A stretch of 64,000 bases of DNA from JALZUV01 sp964654855 (GTDB lineage Bacteria; Pseudomonadota; Alphaproteobacteria; Rickettsiales; JALZUV01), in NCBI GenBank assembly GCA_964654855.1, contig CAZZJS010000003.1, forward strand, positions 1 to 64,000. The letters are read 5' to 3'. Below, in pieces: positions 41,767-49,660 of this stretch. The notes beneath the pieces were generated by a model, which had not been told where the DNA came from, did not search any database, and worked only from the letters and a program-made list of their open reading frames with translations. Within the stretch, counting starts at the first letter, position 1. Each line of letters begins with the position of its first letter. The translations under genes were made by a program, and so were the position numbers.

Positions 41767-42702
41767 ATGGCCTTTGAAGAAACCCAGTATCCTGTTCGTC
41801 ATTTTATTGATTTGCGCGAAATTCCGAAAACGGAATTACGCAAAATAATTGATACGGCCAAAGAAGTGAAGCAAGGCTTTAAACAGGGCGAAAAGCATGA
41901 ATCTTTGCCGGGTAAAATCATGGGAATGGTGTTTGAGAAACGCTCAACTCGCACGCGGATTTCGTTTGAAGTGGGGATGCGTGATTTAGGCGGTTACTCT
42001 ATCTATATGAGCGAAGATCAAATTCAGATTGGCCGTGGGGAGAGTATCTCTGATACGGCAAAGGTGATGTCGCGTTTTATCGACTGTATTATGATTCGTG
42101 CCAACAAGCATGAAACGGTTTTAGGACTGGCGGAACATGGGCATATCCCCGTGATTAATGGACTAACCGATAAAAGCCACCCGTGCCAGATTATGGCTGA
42201 TGTGATGACGATTGAAGAGCATCGTGGGACGATTGCGGGCAAAACCCTCGCATGGGTGGGTGATGGTAATAATGTGGCGACGAGTCTTATTGAGGCGGCG
42301 GCACAGTTTGACTTCAGTTTACACCTTTCATGCCCGCCGGAGCTTCAACCATCCGAAGAAGCTATCGCTTGGGCGCGCGAGAACGGAGCGACGGTTGAGC
42401 TTTTTGATTCGCCGAAAGATGCGGTGAAGAATGTTGATGCGATCTTTGCAGATTGCTGGGTTAGCATGGGTGATAAAGATGCTGACTTTCGACATAAAGT
42501 GCTGGCACCTTATCAGGTAAATGCCGAACTTATGGCACTTGCGAAAGAGGAAGCACTCTTTATGCATTGTTTGCCGGCGCATCGCGGAGAAGAAGTTACG
42601 GCAGAGGTAATTGATGGTTCGCAATCGGTGGTTTTCGATGAGGCAGAGAATCGCCTACATGCGCAGAAAGCTGTCATCCTTTGGTGCTTTAAACAAATTT
42701 AA
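41767..42702 (+). CDS. argF: Ornithine carbamoyltransferase
   Basis: 311 aa. The carbamoyl-phosphate loop FEKRSTRTRISFEVGM, the segment PVINGLTDKSHPCQIMADVMTI, GDGNNVATSLIEAAAQF and the ornithine-binding FMHCLPAHRGEEV are all present. It makes citrulline. It forms an argD-argF pair; argG lies far away at 58615. Confidence 0.96.
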   Translation: MAFEETQYPVRHFIDLREIPKTELRKIIDTAKEVKQGFKQGEKHESLPGKIMGMVFEKRSTRTRISFEVGMRDLGGYSIYMSEDQIQIGRGESISDTAKVMSRFIDCIMIRANKHETVLGLAEHGHIPVINGLTDKSHPCQIMADVMTIEEHRGTIAGKTLAWVGDGNNVATSLIEAAAQFDFSLHLSCPPELQPSEEAIAWARENGATVELFDSPKDAVKNVDAIFADCWVSMGDKDADFRHKVLAPYQVNAELMALAKEEALFMHCLPAHRGEEVTAEVIDGSQSVVFDEAENRLHAQKAVILWCFKQI

Positions 42703-42714
42703 AACTCTAACGAT

Positions 42715-42720
42715 TATACT
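42715..42720 (+). promoter_or_regulatory. -10 element of hslO, predicted leaderless start
   Basis: TATACT (42715-42720) is followed by exactly 6 bases and the ATG at 42727. There is no Shine-Dalgarno and no clear -35 at 16-18 bases. The gap after argF is only 24 bases. Confidence 0.4.
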
Positions 42721-42726
42721 AAACTT

Positions 42727-43653
42727 ATGTCTATTGAACTTGCAGATCATCAGGATTTAATCCAACCGTTTCTTATTCATCATTCGAGTGTGCGCGGGCG
42801 TGTGGTGCGTTTGAACAAATCAGTGGATGCGATTTTGAGCCAGCATGCTTATCCGCCAGCCGTTTCTAACTTGTTGGCAGAAATGTGTTTGCTGGCGGGG
42901 ATGCTATCCTCCAACCTAAAAGGTCGTGGGAAGTTGACCATGCAGATTCGTGGCGATGGCGATATCGAATTTATGGTGGTGGATGTCAAAGCCGATGGTG
43001 CGCTGCGTGGCTATGCAGAGATGAAAGAAGGTGCGGTTTTTGGAGAAACTGAGCGTTCGCTGCAAGAATTAGTCGGTAAAGGTTATCTCGCCATTACGCT
43101 GCAAAAGGGCAAAAAGCCTTATCAGGGAATTGTGGAATTGGATGGTGAAAGTATCGGCGATTCGATGCAGCATTATTTCAGCAATTCTGAGCAGAGTGTG
43201 GTTTATGTAAAAACATCGGTTGGTAAACGTGAAGTGAATGGTGAGTCAGTTTGGGTGGCTGGTGGCGTAATGCTTCAACAGGTTCCCAAAGAAGGGGGAA
43301 CTCAGGAAGAAACGGCGGAGCAAACTGCACTTGAAGATAAACCAGAGAACCTTATCGAGGATTGGAATCATAATCGCATTCTCGCTGAGACAGTGAAAGA
43401 AGAAGAACTGCTAGATGTTTATCTCTCGCCACAAGCTTTGCTTTATCGTCTTTATAATGAAGATGGTGTGTGGGTTTACGATGCAGAAGCGTTTCGTGCC
43501 GAATGTAGTTGTTCACGCGAGAAAGTGATTCAAACCCTCGCGCAATTCCCGCAAAAAGAGCTAGAAGAAATGCTCGACGATGACGAGAAGCTAGAAGTGA
43601 AATGCCAGTTTTGTAGCAGCACAGAAAGCTTCACGATGGAAGATTTTAGTTAA
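42727..43653 (+). CDS. hslO: Redox-regulated chaperone Hsp33
   Basis: 308 aa. The N-terminal chaperone domain has KGRGKLTMQIRGDGDIEFMVVDV and GKGYLAITLQKGKKPYQGIVEL. The C-terminal redox switch carries Cys260 and Cys262 (CSC) and Cys293 and Cys296 (CQFC), the zinc ligands that form disulfides on oxidation and activate holdase function. It may be leaderless. It converges on the HD-GYP gene with a 4-base overlap. Confidence 0.95.
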   Translation: MSIELADHQDLIQPFLIHHSSVRGRVVRLNKSVDAILSQHAYPPAVSNLLAEMCLLAGMLSSNLKGRGKLTMQIRGDGDIEFMVVDVKADGALRGYAEMKEGAVFGETERSLQELVGKGYLAITLQKGKKPYQGIVELDGESIGDSMQHYFSNSEQSVVYVKTSVGKREVNGESVWVAGGVMLQQVPKEGGTQEETAEQTALEDKPENLIEDWNHNRILAETVKEEELLDVYLSPQALLYRLYNEDGVWVYDAEAFRAECSCSREKVIQTLAQFPQKELEEMLDDDEKLEVKCQFCSSTESFTMEDFS

Positions 43654-45191
43654 ACCTTTTGTTCTTCTTTCAAGAAACGATCTGAGTATTGATTGACGAC
43701 ATCGCTGCCATCCCAAAGTAGGTCGAATAGGTCAGGGTCTAGCCCGCCATTATTACGCATTTTGGTCATAATTTCACGAGATTCGGTGAGGGTTTTTGGT
43801 GTTTTATAAGGTCGGTCATGGCTGGTTAGCGCTTCAAATACATCGGCTACGGCCATCATACGTGCAGGGATTGACATCTGCTCGCCTGTTAAGCCGTTTG
43901 GATAACCTTTGCCGTCCATGCGTTCGTGATGGGCGCCTGCATATTCAGGTACGCGGCGTAGCTGTTTAGGGAAGGGCATGCGTTCTAACATGTCGATAGA
44001 ATGGAGGATGTGATCTTGAATAATTTTGCGGTCGCTCGTAGTTAAAGTGCCGCGTTGAACACTTAGGTTTTCGAGTTCATCATCGGAGAAGAAAGAGCGT
44101 GTTTCGCCATCATCTAATTGCGGAGTCCAACTGTATTCGGCGATCTTTTTGAGTCGTTCAATTTCGTCATCAGGTACCCACTCGCGGCCTAGGTTTAGCT
44201 CTTGCAGGAATTGCCAATCATCCTTGATCCGCATAATCTCTTTGGCATGGGTGGCGCCGTCTATTTCGCCTTTTAGTTGAGCGATTTCGAGGTCGCGTAA
44301 CAGTACCTCTAAGCGAGTGCCAATCACTTGGATACGATCATGGAAGGTGGCGAGTTTAGTGCCTTTTTCTAAGATATAATCCGGCGTGGAGAGCTTGCCG
44401 CAATCATGCAGCCATGCCGCGATACGTAGTTCGTACATTTCAGTTTCGTTCAGATCAAAATCTTTAAATGCTTCAGCTTCAGATTCACTGGCGGCTTTGG
44501 CGAGCATTTCCATAATAATGGGAATGCGTTGTAAGTGATTGCCTGTATGAGCAGACTTATTATCAATCGCTTTGGCGACAAGCTGAATGAAAGATTCGAG
44601 TAAATCTTCCAAACCAGTGATGAGTATATCATTGTCGAGGGCAACTGCGGCTTGGGATGCGAGTGACTCCACCATATGCTGTGTTTCAGCAGAGAAGGGG
44701 ACGATATCACCTTTCTTATTTTGCGCGTTAGACAGACGAATAATGCCGATAACCTCTTTACGTTTTGTGATCATCGGTATCGCAAGAACGGATTTCGTAT
44801 TGTAGCCGCGGCGTTTGTCAAAATCTTTGGTGGAGGAGAAGTCAAATTCTGGGTGATTTTGGATATTTTCTAAATTAATGGACTTCTTCGATAAAGCGCA
44901 AACCGCTGTAACGGAACTCGTTCGCGGATTACCCTCTTTATCTTCTAGCTCGATAGGAAAACCGTAAGTCGGTTCGCCAGTGGTGCCACCAAGATGGATA
45001 TCCAAGCTGTCGCAATGGCGAACGCGTTGAACATAAGCTTCTTCCAACTCGTGTTTAGTAAAGAGAATTCCCGCATCAGCATTGGCAATTTGTTTTGCTT
45101 TCTCCAAAATCATTTCGAGCAAGCGCTCAATATTCTTTTCTGCCGAGAGGGCAATGCCGATTTCGTTCAGTTCATGTAAGTTGGAAGACAT
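43650..45191 (-). CDS. GAF and HD-GYP domain protein (putative cyclic-di-GMP phosphodiesterase)
   Basis: 513 aa, cytoplasmic. The N-terminal GAF sensor domain (about 15-195; SAEKNIERLLEMILEKAKQIANADAGILF) is followed by an HD-GYP domain. It has the metal site AAWLHDCGKLSTPDYILEK near residue 260, the signature HHERMDGKGYPNGLTGEQMSIPARMMAVADVFEALTS near 420-455 and RPYKTPKT. Between them lies an insert of about 100 residues that is less typical. The signature residues are intact, so cyclic-di-GMP breakdown is likely. The GAF domain may bind a small ligand. Confidence 0.92.
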   Translation of the reverse strand: MSSNLHELNEIGIALSAEKNIERLLEMILEKAKQIANADAGILFTKHELEEAYVQRVRHCDSLDIHLGGTTGEPTYGFPIELEDKEGNPRTSSVTAVCALSKKSINLENIQNHPEFDFSSTKDFDKRRGYNTKSVLAIPMITKRKEVIGIIRLSNAQNKKGDIVPFSAETQHMVESLASQAAVALDNDILITGLEDLLESFIQLVAKAIDNKSAHTGNHLQRIPIIMEMLAKAASESEAEAFKDFDLNETEMYELRIAAWLHDCGKLSTPDYILEKGTKLATFHDRIQVIGTRLEVLLRDLEIAQLKGEIDGATHAKEIMRIKDDWQFLQELNLGREWVPDDEIERLKKIAEYSWTPQLDDGETRSFFSDDELENLSVQRGTLTTSDRKIIQDHILHSIDMLERMPFPKQLRRVPEYAGAHHERMDGKGYPNGLTGEQMSIPARMMAVADVFEALTSHDRPYKTPKTLTESREIMTKMRNNGGLDPDLFDLLWDGSDVVNQYSDRFLKEEQKV

Positions 45192-45222
45192 AAAAACATC
45201 TTATGCCTAATGAAAAAGTGAA

Positions 45223-45900
45223 TCACTCTTTACTGAGTAATTGATCGATATAGACCTCTAATTCATCTAACCCCTGTGTGCGAATCACCTCCTCTAACGC
45301 TTTGCTATCACGATCTTTCACGCTATTGGTGTGTATGAGGGTGTCTTCCAGTTGCCAGCCGATATTCCATTCTTTGCTGAGTAGGTAAGTGAGAGGTGTT
45401 TCAGCGCCGAGCTTTCCACGAATATTCATCAAAATAATGGCCTTTAACTTGGCAGGACGAGGCAGTGGCGATTGGCTTTCATCTTCTTCTTGATTGGGAT
45501 GTTCGATGATACGAATTTGTGGATCGCAATCGCCAGGCTTTACTTGCTGTTGAGGGATTTGCATACGGCGTTTGATAAGAGCGGTAATGCCATGATTAAA
45601 GCGGACGCGTTGTGCCCAGCTCATCACAGGCCAGTATTTTGGTAGGAGAAAACCGAAATCTGGCGCATGTTCATATTGGCTTTCTAAGTAAAATTCATCC
45701 GGTGTGTGGATGAGTTCTTCAATGCGTTTTCCCATAGTAGGCGAGGGTTTGAGAGAGGCAGATTGCAGCAATTGGCAGTGGGTCTCGCTATAATCGCGCA
45801 AGGTGATGAAATCATCCTCAGCATAGGCTGGAAAATTCAATAGGTTGAAACCCGCAATAATCATTGCGCTGACGGCTAAAATCCTTAATTTACATAACAT
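45223..45900 (-). CDS. Hypothetical exported protein divergent from dxs
   Basis: 225 aa from the ATG at 45900; longer starts lack a signal peptide. The signal peptide MLCKLRILAVSAMIIAGFNLLNFPAYA is followed by a mature region with two Cys (ETHCQLL, GDCDPQI), a Pro/Glu-rich linker and the LTYLLSKEWNIGWQLEDTLIHTNSVKDRDSKALEEVI block at the C-terminus. I recognise no family; that C-terminal pattern may be a small folded domain. The ATG overlaps the dxs ATG on the other strand. Confidence 0.7.
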   Translation of the reverse strand: MLCKLRILAVSAMIIAGFNLLNFPAYAEDDFITLRDYSETHCQLLQSASLKPSPTMGKRIEELIHTPDEFYLESQYEHAPDFGFLLPKYWPVMSWAQRVRFNHGITALIKRRMQIPQQQVKPGDCDPQIRIIEHPNQEEDESQSPLPRPAKLKAIILMNIRGKLGAETPLTYLLSKEWNIGWQLEDTLIHTNSVKDRDSKALEEVIRTQGLDELEVYIDQLLSKE

Positions 45901-47809
45901 GTTACTTGATGAAATACGCAATCCTGAGGCGCTGCGCAAGCGCGATGAATCTGAGCTCACGCAAATTGCGGATGAGTTGCGCCAAGAAACAATCCGTATT
46001 GTTTCGGGGACGGGCGGTCATCTTGGCGCTGGGCTTGGTGTGGTAGAACTCTCAGTGGCGTTGCATTATGTGTTTAACACACCTGAAGATAAATTGATTT
46101 GGGATGTGGGTCATCAATGCTATCCCCATAAAATTCTGACAGAGCGGCGCGATCAAATGCATACGTTGCGTCAAAAAGATGGTTTGAGCGGTTTCTGTAA
46201 GCGTGAAGAAAGCGAATATGACGCATTTGGCGCAGGCCATAGCTCAACGTCTATTTCTGCAGGTCTTGGTATGGCAGTTGGTCGTGATTTTGAAGGTCGC
46301 GATAATGATGTGATTGCTGTGATTGGCGATGGGGCAATGAGTGCCGGTATGGCTTATGAGGCAATGAATAATGCTGGCCATCTTGGCAGCCGTTTGATTG
46401 TAATTCTCAATGATAATGATATGTCAATTGCGCCGCCTACGGGTGCTCTCAGCGCGTATCTATCACGGATGGTATCGTCACAGCCTTACCATACCTTCCG
46501 CGATATTGGTAAAGTGATTACTCGAAAGTTCCCCGAACCTATGGCGCGTTTTGCCAAGAAGGCAGAGCAGTATGCCCGTGCGATGGTTGCTGGTGGTAAT
46601 ATGTTTGAAGAGCTGGGCTTTTATTATGTTGGCCCTGTGGATGGGCATAATATGGATCACCTTTTGCCCGTATTGAAGAATATCAAAAACCAAAAAGATT
46701 CTGGCCCTGTGCTTATCCATGTGGTGACGCAAAAGGGTAAAGGGTTCGAATCGCCTGAGACGAGCAAAGAAAAATTCCACGCCGTGAAGAAGTTTGATCT
46801 AGTGACGAAAGTGCAAGCCAAGTCTGTTCCTGCTGCGCCAAGTTATACGAGCGTATTTGCGAAGCAACTTGTGGCGGAAGCGGCGGTGGATGAAAAAGTG
46901 GTGGCAATTAGTGCAGCTATGCCATCAGGTACAGGTTTGGATAAATTTGGCGAAGCCTATCCGGATCGCACCTTCGATGTGGGAATTGCGGAGCAACATG
47001 CAGTGACATTTGCGGCGGGTATGGCGTTAGAAGGTATGAAGCCTTATTGCGCGATTTATTCGACCTTCCTTCAGCGCGCTTACGACCAAGTGGTGCATGA
47101 TGTATGCATTCAAAACTTGCCTGTGCGTTTCGCGATTGATAGAGCAGGGCTTGTGGGTGGCGATGGGCCAACTCATGCCGGTGCTTTCGATATTGGTTAT
47201 CTCACCGCGCTACCCAATATGGTGGTGATGGCAGCAGCTGATGAAGCGGAATTAGTACATATGGTGCATACAGCTAATGCTCATGATGCGGGCCCAATTG
47301 CCTTCCGTTTTCCACGTGGAGAAGGTGAGGGCGTAGCGCTACCGGAAAACCCGCAAGTGCTAGAAATTGGTAAAGGTCGCATGATTCGCGAAGGTAAAAC
47401 GGTGGCGCTATTATCGTTAGGCTCTCGCTTATCGGCCTGTGAAAAAGCGGCAGATGAGTTGGAAAAAAAGGGAATTTCAGTGACGGTGGCGGATGCACGT
47501 TTCGCAAAACCGATTGATGCAGAGCTCGTCGAGCAGTTGCTATCGAATCATGAGCTAGTGCTAACCATTGAAGAGGGTGCTGCAGGTGGCTTCGGCGCGC
47601 ATGTGTTGGAACTTGCGGCGGTGCAAGGTTGGAACACTCAGGAATATGGGCGTATTCTACCACTCTTTTTGCCCGATACGTTCCAGCAACATGCTTCTCC
47701 ACAAGAAATGCTTGCTGAGGCAGGCTTGGATGCCGATGGTATCGTTGAACAAGTACAAAAACATCTTTCAGTAGCAGGAGAGTCTCGTGTCCGGCACCAT
47801 CTTAGTTAA
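45899..47809 (+). CDS. dxs: 1-deoxy-D-xylulose-5-phosphate synthase
   Basis: 636 aa from the ATG at 45899, the only Met before LLDEIRNPEALRKRDE, the usual N-terminus of the family. The thiamine-diphosphate site GDGAMSAGMAYEAMNNAG and VILNDNDMSIAPPTGALS, and the second domain with FDVGIAEQHAVTFAAGMA and GLVGGDGPTHAGAFDIGYL, are intact. It makes DXP from pyruvate and glyceraldehyde phosphate, the first step of the non-mevalonate isoprenoid pathway. No Shine-Dalgarno is visible. The 3' end overlaps the next gene by 23 bases. Confidence 0.95.
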   Translation: MLLDEIRNPEALRKRDESELTQIADELRQETIRIVSGTGGHLGAGLGVVELSVALHYVFNTPEDKLIWDVGHQCYPHKILTERRDQMHTLRQKDGLSGFCKREESEYDAFGAGHSSTSISAGLGMAVGRDFEGRDNDVIAVIGDGAMSAGMAYEAMNNAGHLGSRLIVILNDNDMSIAPPTGALSAYLSRMVSSQPYHTFRDIGKVITRKFPEPMARFAKKAEQYARAMVAGGNMFEELGFYYVGPVDGHNMDHLLPVLKNIKNQKDSGPVLIHVVTQKGKGFESPETSKEKFHAVKKFDLVTKVQAKSVPAAPSYTSVFAKQLVAEAAVDEKVVAISAAMPSGTGLDKFGEAYPDRTFDVGIAEQHAVTFAAGMALEGMKPYCAIYSTFLQRAYDQVVHDVCIQNLPVRFAIDRAGLVGGDGPTHAGAFDIGYLTALPNMVVMAAADEAELVHMVHTANAHDAGPIAFRFPRGEGEGVALPENPQVLEIGKGRMIREGKTVALLSLGSRLSACEKAADELEKKGISVTVADARFAKPIDAELVEQLLSNHELVLTIEEGAAGGFGAHVLELAAVQGWNTQEYGRILPLFLPDTFQQHASPQEMLAEAGLDADGIVEQVQKHLSVAGESRVRHHLS

Positions 47810-48323
47810 TGCGTCTTCCAAATTAGGGCTTGGAACGTTGGATTTTGACGGTCAGCGTTATCGTTGCACTTTGGGTGAGACGGGATTGACCGGAGATAAG
47901 CGCGAGGGTGATTTGAAAACACCTGTAGGTAGTTTTCCTCTGAAAGAAGTGTGGTATCGCGCAGATCGCATGGATGCTCCAATGACGGATTTACCGTTAC
48001 GCGTTATCGAAAAAGACGATGGCTGGTGTGACGATGTGAATAGCACAGCTTATAACCAACCCGTAAAGCTCCCCTTTGAACCAAGTCATGAAGAACTGTG
48101 GCGTGAGGATGAGAAATACGACATCATTGTGACGCTTGGTTACAATGATAACCCGTTTAAGCCTGGTAAAGGTAGCGCTATTTTCTTCCATGTGGCGGCC
48201 AAAGATTTTTCTCCAACGCAAGGGTGCGTTGGGCTCACAAAACATGATTTACTACAAGTACTCGAAACGGCAACGCCATCGACACTGATGTGTATCGAGA
48301 TGGAAATGCCAGAAGCTATTTAA
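47787..48323 (+). CDS. YkuD-type L,D-transpeptidase-like protein
   Basis: 178 aa from a GTG behind GCAGGAGAG. The L,D-transpeptidase catalytic pattern is present: His135 in FFHVAAKDFSPTQGCVGL and the nucleophile Cys147. There is no signal peptide or membrane anchor, so it differs from classic periplasmic cross-linking enzymes and resembles the short cytoplasmic-looking YkuD proteins of alphaproteobacteria. It may be exported by another route or act on precursors. It starts within the end of dxs. Confidence 0.85.
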   Translation: MSGTILVNASSKLGLGTLDFDGQRYRCTLGETGLTGDKREGDLKTPVGSFPLKEVWYRADRMDAPMTDLPLRVIEKDDGWCDDVNSTAYNQPVKLPFEPSHEELWREDEKYDIIVTLGYNDNPFKPGKGSAIFFHVAAKDFSPTQGCVGLTKHDLLQVLETATPSTLMCIEMEMPEAI

Positions 48324-48339
48324 CTTAAAGGATATAACT

Positions 48340-49653
48340 ATGAACACCGCTGCCCCTGCTATTGCAGATACTGATTATAAAGTTGCCGATATTTCTCTTG
48401 CCGATTGGGGGCGTAAAGAAATCTCGATTGCCGAAGGTGAGATGCCTGGTTTGATGGCATTGCGTACTGAATATGCAGGCAAAGCACCACTTAAAGGTGC
48501 TCGTATTGTGGGTTGTTTGCATATGACGATTCAAACAGCGGTATTGATTGAAACGCTAACCTCGCTGGGTGCGGAAGTGCGTTGGTCTTCATGCAATATT
48601 TTCTCAACTCAAGATCAAGCAGCCGCTGCGATCGCAGCGACGGGTGTTCCTGTTTTCGCTTGGAAAGGTGAAACAGAAGAGGAATATGTTTGGTGCATCC
48701 GTCAGACGATTGAAGGCAACCCAGATTGGGTTCCTAACATGATTTTGGATGATGGTGGTGATCTCACAAAAATGATTCACGAAGATTATCCGCAAATGGT
48801 TGATGGTATTAAAGGTACGTCGGAAGAGACGACGACCGGTGTGCTTCGTCTTTATGAAATGGAAAAAGCAGGCACACTCAAAATGCCTGCAATTAATGTG
48901 AATGATTCAGTTACGAAATCAAAATTCGATAACCTCTATGGTTGCCGCGAGAGTCTTCCAGATGGGCTGAAACGTGCGACAGATGTGATGCTTGCCGGTA
49001 AGCGTGTGGTTGTTGCAGGTTATGGCGATGTTGGTAAAGGCTGTGCTGATGCACTTAAAGGTCATGGCGCCCGCGTGACAGTGACTGAAATTGACCCAAT
49101 CTGTGCGCTACAAGCGAGCATGGAAGGTTATGAAGTTCTGACTATGGAAGATGTGGTGGGCGATGCCGATATTTTCGTGACGACGACGGGTAATAAAGAC
49201 ATCATCACGCTCGATCATATGCGTGCGATGAAGGATCGTGCGATTGTATGTAACATCGGTCACTTTGATAATGAAATCCAAGTTGAAGCACTCGATAATA
49301 TGAAATGGACAGAGATTAAACCACAAGTGGATGAGGTCGAGTTCCCTGATGGAAAACGTATCATCATGCTGGCAAAAGGTCGTTTGGTGAATCTTGGTTG
49401 TGCGACAGGCCATCCAAGTTTTGTGATGTCTGCAAGCTTTACTAACCAAGTGATGGCGCAGATTGAGTTATGGGATAACTCTGATAATTACGAAAATAAA
49501 GTTTATGTATTACCAAAGCAGTTGGATGAGAAGGTTGCGCGATTGCACCTAGATCAACTGGGGGTGAAGCTAACGAAATTGAGCAAAGAGCAAGCAGATT
49601 ACATTGGCGTTGGTCAAGAGGGTCCGTTCAAGCCTGAAGCTTATCGTTACTAG
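48340..49653 (+). CDS. ahcY: S-adenosylhomocysteine hydrolase
   Basis: 437 aa. It splits S-adenosylhomocysteine to adenosine and homocysteine with bound NAD. Motifs are GCLHMTIQTAVLIETL, SSCNIFSTQDQAAAAI, TTTGVLRLYEM, NVNDSVTKSKFDN, the NAD loop VVAGYGDVGKGCADAL and GRLVNLGCATGHPSFVMS. AAAGGATAT precedes the ATG. It is next to divL, as in several alphaproteobacterial genomes. Confidence 0.97.
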   Translation: MNTAAPAIADTDYKVADISLADWGRKEISIAEGEMPGLMALRTEYAGKAPLKGARIVGCLHMTIQTAVLIETLTSLGAEVRWSSCNIFSTQDQAAAAIAATGVPVFAWKGETEEEYVWCIRQTIEGNPDWVPNMILDDGGDLTKMIHEDYPQMVDGIKGTSEETTTGVLRLYEMEKAGTLKMPAINVNDSVTKSKFDNLYGCRESLPDGLKRATDVMLAGKRVVVAGYGDVGKGCADALKGHGARVTVTEIDPICALQASMEGYEVLTMEDVVGDADIFVTTTGNKDIITLDHMRAMKDRAIVCNIGHFDNEIQVEALDNMKWTEIKPQVDEVEFPDGKRIIMLAKGRLVNLGCATGHPSFVMSASFTNQVMAQIELWDNSDNYENKVYVLPKQLDEKVARLHLDQLGVKLTKLSKEQADYIGVGQEGPFKPEAYRY

Positions 49654-49660
49654 GTTATAA

